24,359 bases of DNA. Source: a virus. The stretch is taken from the IMG/VR virus record IMGVR_UViG_3300025889_000916, positions 1 to 24,359 of that record. One strand, written 5' to 3'. Shown piece by piece: positions 14,807-21,890 of the stretch. The position numbers and the translations under genes were made by a program. Numbering within the stretch: position 1 is the stretch's first letter; the number at the start of each line of letters is the position of its first letter. The notes beneath the pieces were generated by a model. It worked only from the letters and a program-made list of their open reading frames with translations. It made no database searches and was not told the DNA's origin.

Positions 14807-16081
14807 ATGTATTGGTTAGTAGAAACGGAAGAACAAATAAGTTATTTAATTAATAGAGGTTTTGAAGAAGCTTATATGGAGGTAATCCCTATATCTCACA
14901 ACCAACACCCTGCTATTAATGACGTATCTTTAGTGTATTATAGACCTACTAACGATACTAAAGGTTATATGATATGCGTTAACCATAGTGAAGGATTAAG
15001 TGTAAATAAAACGCGGATAAACGAATTATTAGAGCAAACAAAAAAGTTATGGACGTTAGATAAAAAAGATACGTTATTCTATTTTCCATTAAAAAGCTTG
15101 CTCGACGTTAACCTAATCTCTCCTACGTATATACAAGAACCAACAGCAGCACATTCAATTCTAGAACAGCGTTATAATAATAAACAAGATTTGAACCGCA
15201 TAGTGCCCATAGTTAAGCATTACGAGCGTAGCGAGACAACATATAACGCCATAAAACATAAGTTTAATGAGGTATTATTACCGCATTTTGAGTTCTATAA
15301 CAAATGGGCTACATTAGCATTTTTTGGGATAGAGCGTAATGGAATTAAAATAGATAAAGATGAATTCAAAAAACATTTTGACAGGGATCCGCAGGACGAG
15401 TTTGTATTTACTTCTTACAATCTTAAAACCCTTACTACAAGGCCTTCCAACAAGTATGATGGTATCAACTACGCGGCTCTCAACAAGGAAAACGGTTGTA
15501 GGAAAAGCTTTATTCCTCGTAATGATGTCTTTGTGGAATATGATATTAGCGCCTATCATCCTACTCTTAGCGGGCATCTTATCGACTTTGATTTTGGTGA
15601 TGATGATATACATAAGACTTTTGCAAGCATGTATGGTGTTGATTACAAAAAGGCTAAGGAATTAACGTTTAAACAACTATACGGAGGAGTTTTTAAGGAA
15701 TATGAACACCTTGAATACTTTAAAAAAATTAAATTATATATTGATGAGTTATGGGATAACTTTACTGAAAATGGGTGGATAGAATCTCCAATTTCTGGGT
15801 ATCAGTTCAATGAGGATAAATTAGATAATATGAACCCACAAAAGTTATTTAATTATGTTCTACAAAATTTGGAGACCGCAACAAACATTCGTATATTGAT
15901 TGAGTTACATAAATTGTTAAGAGGTAAGAAAAGTAAGATAGTATTATATACTTATGATTCGTTCTTATTCGATTTAGATGAAAGTGAAGATTTAATAAAA
16001 GAAATTGAACAAGTTTTTAAGAAATATAAAGTTAATGTAAAAAGCAGTTATGGAAGAAATTATGATTTTGGAACCGCCTAG
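14807..16081 (+). CDS. Short family-A DNA polymerase with non-standard motif C
   Basis: Replicative DNA polymerase of the Pol I fold. Motif A is VEYDISAYHPTL with metal ligand D246. Motif B is KELTFKQLYGG, where K284, F288, Y292 and G293 keep the K-x3-F-x3-YG spacing. The N-x3-Q element is FNYVLQ (N349, Q353). Motif C is LYTYDSFLFD, so the usual HDE becomes Y383-D384-S385. At 424 residues it is far shorter than typical phage Pol A (600-700). The first 150 residues look like a reduced exonuclease-like domain, but I see no intact DEDD acidic set. Codon use (more CGT, ACG and GCG) differs from the virion genes upstream. The 5' nuclease activity is supplied separately by the gene at 18496. The start 7 bases after the upstream stop is the only good ATG. 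Confidence 0.82.
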   Translation: MYWLVETEEQISYLINRGFEEAYMEVIPISHNQHPAINDVSLVYYRPTNDTKGYMICVNHSEGLSVNKTRINELLEQTKKLWTLDKKDTLFYFPLKSLLDVNLISPTYIQEPTAAHSILEQRYNNKQDLNRIVPIVKHYERSETTYNAIKHKFNEVLLPHFEFYNKWATLAFFGIERNGIKIDKDEFKKHFDRDPQDEFVFTSYNLKTLTTRPSNKYDGINYAALNKENGCRKSFIPRNDVFVEYDISAYHPTLSGHLIDFDFGDDDIHKTFASMYGVDYKKAKELTFKQLYGGVFKEYEHLEYFKKIKLYIDELWDNFTENGWIESPISGYQFNEDKLDNMNPQKLFNYVLQNLETATNIRILIELHKLLRGKKSKIVLYTYDSFLFDLDESEDLIKEIEQVFKKYKVNVKSSYGRNYDFGTA

Positions 16082-16517
16082 TCATATGTATATGGGATAC
16101 GATTTTGAAAGATCCCTAAATACAATAGACGTGAATAATAAGTTATTTTGTACATTTGTTAGTGAAGAACTAATAGACGAGCGAGTAAACGAAATTTCTG
16201 GATCATATAATATAATGTATAACAAAATGTTTGTTCTTTTTATTAAAAGCACAGGCGAATATGTTGTTACTTATAATGTTGATCAAGGAAATGTAAACGG
16301 TATTCCTGAGAATACTATCCTCGTACATAGAAAAAAAGATACCAATACTTTATATACAATCAATGCTCTTAATACATTGATTAAATCTCTTAATAATGGT
16401 GTAGTTGATACTAAATTTAGAGTCGACTGGCAACACTACAGAAACTGTATTCTCTTAACCCAGAACAATGAACTAAGACAATTGAATACAAAAGTTCACA
16501 ATATTATTGATCTTTAG
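16050..16517 (+). CDS. Unknown protein overlapping polymerase 3' end
   Basis: A 155-residue protein with no recognised domain. It has alternating hydrophobic strands in the middle (KMFVLFIKSTGEYVVTYNVD) and a mixed helical C-terminus (YTINALNTLIKSLNNGVVD). The open frame begins at ATG 16050, 32 bases inside the polymerase gene. ATGs at 16062, 16086 and 16092 are alternatives, so the true N-terminus is uncertain; the first 14 residues of the long form may be untranslated. Position between polymerase and ssDNA-binding protein suggests an early replication-associated role, but nothing in the sequence proves this. Confidence 0.62.
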   Translation: MEEIMILEPPSHMYMGYDFERSLNTIDVNNKLFCTFVSEELIDERVNEISGSYNIMYNKMFVLFIKSTGEYVVTYNVDQGNVNGIPENTILVHRKKDTNTLYTINALNTLIKSLNNGVVDTKFRVDWQHYRNCILLTQNNELRQLNTKVHNIIDL

Positions 16518-16559
16518 GTTGGTATTTTTAAAAAGTTTTATTATATTTAAATGTTATTA

Positions 16560-16567
16560 TAAATTTG
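16560..16567 (+). promoter_or_regulatory. Possible Bacteroidota-type -7 element (TAnnTTTG) ahead of gp32-like gene
   Basis: TAAATTTG fits the TAnnTTTG element of Bacteroidota primary sigma promoters, within the AT-rich 57-base gap before the gp32-like gene. It lies only 7 bases from the ATG and no clear -33 TTTG is visible, so this is tentative. Confidence 0.25.
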
Positions 16568-16574
16568 ATTAGTT

Positions 16575-17393
16575 ATGGATTTAAACCAAATTAAAAAGCG
16601 CCTGGATTCCCTTCAGGCCAAAAGCAACAATCAGGGAAACAACAATGGAAAAAGTTTGTTCTGGAAACCTTCAGTAGGTAAACAAACGGTACGTGTCGTA
16701 CCTAACAAATTTAACAAAGCAAACCCATTTACCGAAGTATTTTTCTACTACGGTATTGGAAACAAAACGATGATTTCACCTCTAAATTTTGGTGAAAAAG
16801 ATCCAATTGCTGAGTTCGCAAAACAACTACGTCAAACTAGTGACAAAGATAACTGGCGTTTGGCTAAGAAGCTAGATGCTAAAATGCGTATCTTTGCTCC
16901 TGTAGTTGTACGTGGTGAAGAAAGCGAAGGAGTTAAATTGTGGCAGTTTGGTAAAGAAATTTACGAAGCATTCCTACAAATGGCTGCTGATGAGGAAGTA
17001 GGTGATTTTACTGATGTAGCTACTGGTCGTGACATTAAATTAAACACAGTAGGACCTGAATCAACAGGTACACCTTACAATCGTACTACAGTATCTCCTT
17101 CGATGAAACAATCAGTATTATCTTCAGATGCGGATGCTGTAGAAGCAATGTTGGAAGATCAAAAGAACCCACTTGAAGTATTTAAGCGTTATTCATTTGA
17201 TGAAATGAAGGAAGCACTTCAAGAGTGGTTAGCTCCTGAAGATGAAGCACAAGAAGGTGACATTATTGATGATGAAAAAGAACCAGTTGCTGTTGCTCCT
17301 GAAAAGAATTATACGCTTAAGACTCCCGTTAAAAAGGAATCTAAAGCAGATAAATTCGATGAGTTGTTTGAAGAAGACGATTTACCATTTTAA
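16575..17393 (+). CDS. gp32: Single-stranded DNA-binding protein (T4 gp32-like)
   Basis: Coats ssDNA during replication and recombination. The 272-residue protein starts with a basic helix (MDLNQIKKRLDSLQ) like the cooperativity segment of gp32. The core contains LFWKPSVGKQTVRVVPNKFN, PFTEVFFYYGIGNKTMISPL and FAPVVVRGEESEGVKLWQFG, the standard gp32 OB-fold signature. The C-terminus is strongly acidic (from about 230) and ends FDELFEEDDLPF. There are no cysteines, so the zinc site of T4 gp32 is absent. The last four residues, DLPF, resemble the protein-interaction tip (DIPF) of bacterial SSB. It opens a cluster with recombinase, exonuclease and helicase genes spaced 2-17 bases apart. Confidence 0.93.
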   Translation: MDLNQIKKRLDSLQAKSNNQGNNNGKSLFWKPSVGKQTVRVVPNKFNKANPFTEVFFYYGIGNKTMISPLNFGEKDPIAEFAKQLRQTSDKDNWRLAKKLDAKMRIFAPVVVRGEESEGVKLWQFGKEIYEAFLQMAADEEVGDFTDVATGRDIKLNTVGPESTGTPYNRTTVSPSMKQSVLSSDADAVEAMLEDQKNPLEVFKRYSFDEMKEALQEWLAPEDEAQEGDIIDDEKEPVAVAPEKNYTLKTPVKKESKADKFDELFEEDDLPF

Positions 17394-17410
17394 TTAAAAA
17401 TTAACTTATT

Positions 17411-18493
17411 ATGCCAAGAAAGAAAAAGAGTGAATCTCTGACGGCTGCCGTCTCCGCTGAATTAAGAGCAAATTTTGACTTGAATAAATTCAAGGAGAAG
17501 AAAATGCTTAACAATAGTGTTAAGTTTAAGCCGCAACAATGGATTCCCCTTTCACCGGCGTTTCAAGAAGTTACAAGTGTGCCTGGTATTCCTACTGGGC
17601 ATATTTGTCTACTTCGTGGACATAGTGATACTGGAAAAACTACCGCACTTATTGAAGCAGCAGTTTCTGCCCAAAAAGTAGGTGTCCTACCAGTGTTTAT
17701 TGTTACTGAGATGAAGTGGAATTGGGAACATGCTAAACAAATGGGTTTAGAGTTTGATGAAATTGTGGATGAAGAAACAGGTGAAATTGTAAACTATGAA
17801 GGTAACTTTATTTATGTAGATAGAGAAAACTTACATACAATTGAAGATGTAGCTGGTTTTATCCTTGATTTGATGGATGAACAAAAGAAAGGTAATCTAC
17901 CTTATGATTTGTTGTTCCTATGGGATTCGATTGGTTCTATTCCTTGTGAAATGTCTGTTAAATCAAACAAAAACAACAACGAGTGGAATGCGGGTGCTAT
18001 GTCAACTCAATTCTCAAACAATGTTAATCAAAAAGTAGTAATGTCTCGCAAAGAGTCATCACCATATACTAATACATTAGTTTGTGTTAATAAAGTATGG
18101 GCAGCAAAACCAGAAATGCCTATGGGTAAACCTAAAATGATGAATAAAGGTGGTTTTGCTATGTGGTATGATGCTACGTTTGTTGTAACATTTGGTAATA
18201 TTGCTAATGCTGGTACAAATAAAATCAAAGCAATTAAAGATGGTAAACAAGTAGAATTTGCTAAACGTACCAATCTTCAGATTGATAAAAATCACATTAA
18301 TGGTATTACTACCCGAGGTCGTATTATTATGACGCCTCATGGTTTTATTGAAGACACAGATAAAGCACTTAAAGACTATAAAGGTGCTTACGCTACAGAA
18401 TGGAGCAAAATGTTAGGTGGAATGGATTTTGATATTTTCGAAGAAGAAAATACAGAAGACACAACTAATGTATTTGCTCACGAACCAGAATAA
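17411..18493 (+). CDS. uvsX: UvsX/RecA-like recombinase
   Basis: ATP-dependent strand-exchange protein for recombination-dependent replication and repair. Walker A is GHSDTGKT at 70-77, within GIPTGHICLLRGHSDTGKTT; the catalytic-glutamate region is VFIVTEMKWNWE near 95-106; Walker B is YDLLFLWDSIGSIP with D172. The central segment KSNKNNNEWNAGAMSTQFSN corresponds to the DNA-binding loop area. The C-terminus is acidic (FEEENTEDTTNVFAHEPE), as in many UvsX and RecA proteins. At 360 residues it is close to T4 UvsX (about 390). It lies 17 bases downstream of the gp32-like gene, its normal functional partner, and 2 bases before the exonuclease gene. Confidence 0.93.
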   Translation: MPRKKKSESLTAAVSAELRANFDLNKFKEKKMLNNSVKFKPQQWIPLSPAFQEVTSVPGIPTGHICLLRGHSDTGKTTALIEAAVSAQKVGVLPVFIVTEMKWNWEHAKQMGLEFDEIVDEETGEIVNYEGNFIYVDRENLHTIEDVAGFILDLMDEQKKGNLPYDLLFLWDSIGSIPCEMSVKSNKNNNEWNAGAMSTQFSNNVNQKVVMSRKESSPYTNTLVCVNKVWAAKPEMPMGKPKMMNKGGFAMWYDATFVVTFGNIANAGTNKIKAIKDGKQVEFAKRTNLQIDKNHINGITTRGRIIMTPHGFIEDTDKALKDYKGAYATEWSKMLGGMDFDIFEEENTEDTTNVFAHEPE

Positions 18494-18495
18494 AC

Positions 18496-19536
18496 ATGAA
18501 ACAGAACGAGTATTTAAAACTCCTCAATAATATTACTGAGGATCAGGAAACCTCCTCCCTAAATGAGCACGATCGTGTTTTATTTATAGATGGTTTAAAT
18601 TTATTCTTTAGGAATTTTGCTATGATGAATTTTATTAATGAAAATGGAATTCATATTGGCGGGTTAGGAGGTTTTCTTCGTTCTTTAGGGTCATTAATTA
18701 ATCAAATTCAACCAACAGCAGTTTATGTAGTATTTGATGGAGTAGCTTCTTCCCAAAATCGGAAGAACCTACTCCCCGAATACAAATCAGGTAGACATAC
18801 TACTAGAATTACTAATTGGGAAATATTTGAGGATGTTGATGACGAACATAATTCTAAAATTGAACAAATAGTTCGTTTAGTTCATTATTTAAAATGTCTT
18901 CCTGTAAGAAGTGTTTCTATTGATAAAGCCGAAGCAGATGATATTATAGCTTATTATGCTAAATTATTACCTAAAAAGTTTGATTCACAGGTAATTATAG
19001 TATCATCCGATAAAGATTTCCTTCAATTAGTAGATAAGAATGTAACCATTTATCGCCCTATGGAAAAAACATTCTATCAAAGAAAAACCATTGAAGATAA
19101 ATTTGGTATTTTACCTGAAAACTTTATTTTGTATAAAACACTTTTAGGAGATAACTCAGATAAAATCCCAGGTATAAAAGGATTAGGTGAAAAAGGTATA
19201 TTTAAAAAGTTTCCTGAACTAAAAGAACGTCCTTTAACTATGGATGATATTTTTGAAATATCTGAAGCCAAACTAAAGGAACACGTTGTCTATGCTAGAA
19301 TTATTCAGGATTTTGATAGATTAGAAACTAATTATAAATTAATGAACCTATCAAATCCTTTATTAAGTGAAAATGATAAAGAAGTCTTAGAAGCTATTTC
19401 AGAACATCCCCACTTAGGTTTGAATCCTGAAGGCTTTTTACGACTTTATAACGAAGATGGGATTGGGAAAATGATACGCAATGTTGATTTTTGGCTCAAG
19501 GATATCTTCAAAACATTAAATAGTTTTAATAAATAA
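18496..19536 (+). CDS. rnh: 5'-3' exonuclease / RNase H (flap endonuclease family)
   Basis: Removes RNA primers and 5' flaps from lagging-strand fragments. Metal-binding acidic residues are in place: D32 (LFIDGLNLFF), D81 (YVVFDGVASS), E146/D148/D149 (KAEADDIIAYY), D172/D174 (VSSDKDFLQLVD), and D219/D222 in the helix-hairpin-helix GDNSDKIPGIKGLGEKG. At 346 residues it is slightly longer than T4 RNase H (305) because of an N-terminal 25-residue extension. The family-A polymerase in this window lacks an attached 5' nuclease domain, so the two genes together supply the activities of bacterial Pol I. The ATG is 2 bases after the uvsX stop. Confidence 0.93.
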   Translation: MKQNEYLKLLNNITEDQETSSLNEHDRVLFIDGLNLFFRNFAMMNFINENGIHIGGLGGFLRSLGSLINQIQPTAVYVVFDGVASSQNRKNLLPEYKSGRHTTRITNWEIFEDVDDEHNSKIEQIVRLVHYLKCLPVRSVSIDKAEADDIIAYYAKLLPKKFDSQVIIVSSDKDFLQLVDKNVTIYRPMEKTFYQRKTIEDKFGILPENFILYKTLLGDNSDKIPGIKGLGEKGIFKKFPELKERPLTMDDIFEISEAKLKEHVVYARIIQDFDRLETNYKLMNLSNPLLSENDKEVLEAISEHPHLGLNPEGFLRLYNEDGIGKMIRNVDFWLKDIFKTLNSFNK

Positions 19537-19541
19537 GTTAC

Positions 19542-20918
19542 ATGACATTAATAAATCTTTCACAATACGGTACTGCTTTTCAAATTAAAGTATTATCTTC
19601 ATTACTGACTCATAAAGAGTTTTTGGTAAACATTTATGATATTTTAAGTGATGAATATTTTGATAACCAAGCTCATAAATGGGTTATTAAAGAGATAATG
19701 AAGAGTTACGAAAAATACCACACAGTACCTTCTATGGATGTTCTTAAAGTAGAACTCCAAAAAATTGATAATGAAGTACTTCAAGTATCAATCAAAGAAC
19801 AACTTAGAGCCGCTTATAAAGCATCTGATGAGGATTTAGAATATGTACAAGAAGAATTTTCAAATTTCTGTAAAAACCAACAATTAAAAAAGGCGTTGTT
19901 AACAAGCGTAGATTTTTTAAATGCTGGGGATTATGATTCAATTCGTCAAATGATTGATAACGCATTAAAAGCGGGTCAAGATAAAAATGTAGGACATGAA
20001 TATACAAAAGATATCGAAGATCGTTATAGAGAAGATAACAGACATCCTATACCGACTCCCTGGAATGAAATCAATGATTTACTTCAAGGAGGTCTCGGAG
20101 GTGGAGATTTTGGCCTTATATTTGGTAATCCAGGAGGTGGTAAGTCTTGGTCGTTAGTAGCATTAGGTGGATTTGCTGTAAAATTAGGTTATAATGTACT
20201 TCACTATACTTTAGAATTGGGAGAAAATTATGTTGGAAAACGATATGATGCTTTCTTTACTAATATCTCAGTTAATATTATAGATAAACACAAGTCTAAA
20301 GTAGAAGATGCTATTAAGGACCTTCAAGGTGAATTAGTTATTAAAGAATTCCCAACAGGTCAAGCTACTATCCACACAGTAAAATCACATATTCAAAAAG
20401 TAACGGATCAAGGTATGAAACCTGATTTAGTAATTATTGATTATGTTGACTTGATGGGTACTAAGAAACGAACTGCTGATAGGAAAGGAGAAATTGATGA
20501 TATTTATATTAGCACTAAAGGACTTGCCCGAGAACTCAATATTCCTATTTGGAGTGTTTCCCAAGTCAATCGTGCCGGTGCTAAAGACGATATCATTGAA
20601 GGTGACAAAGCAGCCGGTTCTTATGATAAGATCATGATTACCGATGTGGCTATGTCTCTCTCAAGAAAACGCAAAGATAAAGTCGATGGTACTGGTAGAT
20701 TCCATATTATGAAAAATAGATATGGAATGGACGGTATGACATTTGGGGTTAAAGCAGATACTTCAACAGGACATTTTGAAGTTTCGGAGCATATAGAAAT
20801 AAATGAGGACGATTCAGATACAACTCAAACAGTTACGGATTACGACAGAGATGTCAAAAAAGAATTAAGGAACAAATTTAACGAATTAAAACCATTTGAA
20901 TTAACTACATATGAGTAA
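19542..20918 (+). CDS. gp41: Replicative DNA helicase, DnaB/gp41-like
   Basis: Hexameric 5'-3' helicase that unwinds the fork. The N-terminal domain (1-150) is helical, as in DnaB, with TLINLSQYGTAFQIKVLSSL at the start. The RecA-like motor has Walker A GNPGGGKS at 195-202, FGNPGGGKSWSLVALGGFAV overall, Walker B LVIIDYVDL with D300, the DnaB motif H3 region WSVSQVNRAGAKDD (Q341, R344), and the C-terminal arginine-finger area SLSRKRKDKVDGTGRFHIMK. At 458 residues it is near T4 gp41 (475). No primase domain is fused and no primase gene is seen in the window. The gene starts 5 bases after the exonuclease stop and overlaps nrdB by 8 bases. Confidence 0.94.
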   Translation: MTLINLSQYGTAFQIKVLSSLLTHKEFLVNIYDILSDEYFDNQAHKWVIKEIMKSYEKYHTVPSMDVLKVELQKIDNEVLQVSIKEQLRAAYKASDEDLEYVQEEFSNFCKNQQLKKALLTSVDFLNAGDYDSIRQMIDNALKAGQDKNVGHEYTKDIEDRYREDNRHPIPTPWNEINDLLQGGLGGGDFGLIFGNPGGGKSWSLVALGGFAVKLGYNVLHYTLELGENYVGKRYDAFFTNISVNIIDKHKSKVEDAIKDLQGELVIKEFPTGQATIHTVKSHIQKVTDQGMKPDLVIIDYVDLMGTKKRTADRKGEIDDIYISTKGLARELNIPIWSVSQVNRAGAKDDIIEGDKAAGSYDKIMITDVAMSLSRKRKDKVDGTGRFHIMKNRYGMDGMTFGVKADTSTGHFEVSEHIEINEDDSDTTQTVTDYDRDVKKELRNKFNELKPFELTTYE

Positions 20919-21888
20919 ATTAATAGAACCTAGAATCGTCTATAAACCCTTTGAATATCAAGAAGCAGCAGATTACTGGCTAAAACAACAACAAGCCCAT
21001 TGGCTCCATACAGAAGTCCCAATGATGAGTGATTTAACTGATTGGACTTCAAATTTAAATGAAACCGAAAAAAATATTATTGGGTCTATCCTTAAAGGGT
21101 TTGCTCAAACAGAAACAGTAGTAAACGATTATTGGTCAGGGTTGGTAACAAAATGGTTCCGCAAACCAGAAGTTATAATGATGGCTACAACCTTTGGCGC
21201 ATTTGAAACAATCCACGCTGAAGCTTATTCACTTTTAAATGAAACACTTGGGCTCGACAATTTCGCTGAATTTATGGAAGATGAAGCTACAATGGCTAAA
21301 ATTGAAAATCTCATGTCTGTTAGGGATAGTTTTAATGGCGAAATGGATCTCCACGAGATTGCTAAATCACTCGCTATATTCTCAGCATTTACCGAGGGAG
21401 TTAATTTATTCTCTTCCTTCGCCGTCCTCTTATCTTTCAAAATGCGAAACAAGCTTAAAGGAGTGGGTCAAATTGTTGAATGGAGTATTAGAGACGAATC
21501 GCTTCATTCCGAAGCAGGATGCTGGTTATTTAGAACACTTATCAAAGAGAATCCTGAACTCAAAACTCCAGAACTTGAAGCAGCGATAAACGAAGCCGCT
21601 TTATTATCTCTACAACTTGAATTAGACTTTATTAAAAAGTGTTATTCATTAGGTGATTTAGAAGGATGTTCACAATACGATTTAGAACACTTTATTAAAA
21701 ATAGAGTTAACACAAAATTAGGTGACCTTGGATATAATCCAATTGTTACTGATATTGATGGAACAGCAGTAGAAAGAATGAAATGGTTTGATGCCTTATC
21801 AGCAGGTAAACAACACACAGACTTTTTTGCTAATAGAGTAACAAATTATAGTAAAGGCCACTTACAGTGGGATGAAAGTATTTTTTAA
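20911..21888 (+). CDS. nrdB: Class I ribonucleotide reductase, beta subunit
   Basis: Carries the dimetal/radical cofactor that starts ribonucleotide reduction. Ligand motifs are FETIHAEAY (E99, H102) with Y106 at the radical-tyrosine position, E162 (FTEGVNLFSS), and E196/H199 (IRDESLHSEAG). The spacing E162-E196-H199 equals that of E. coli NrdB (34 and 3). The first carboxylate ligand is most likely E69 (QTETVVNDYW), where E. coli has an Asp, though a one-residue offset makes this uncertain. The 325-residue chain is compact. The start overlaps the helicase stop (ATGAGTAA), and nrdA begins 3 bases after, so both subunits are made together with the replication proteins. Confidence 0.95.
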   Translation: MSKLIEPRIVYKPFEYQEAADYWLKQQQAHWLHTEVPMMSDLTDWTSNLNETEKNIIGSILKGFAQTETVVNDYWSGLVTKWFRKPEVIMMATTFGAFETIHAEAYSLLNETLGLDNFAEFMEDEATMAKIENLMSVRDSFNGEMDLHEIAKSLAIFSAFTEGVNLFSSFAVLLSFKMRNKLKGVGQIVEWSIRDESLHSEAGCWLFRTLIKENPELKTPELEAAINEAALLSLQLELDFIKKCYSLGDLEGCSQYDLEHFIKNRVNTKLGDLGYNPIVTDIDGTAVERMKWFDALSAGKQHTDFFANRVTNYSKGHLQWDESIF

Positions 21889-21890
21889 TT

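Noticed and set aside
15314-15665. Open frames on both strands within the polymerase motif A region
   Set aside because: They overlap the conserved polymerase motifs and have biased, unnatural composition; shadows of a relatively GC-rich coding part.
21225-21589. Open frames overlapping nrdB on both strands
   Set aside because: nrdB motifs are intact across this region, so these are coincidental frames.
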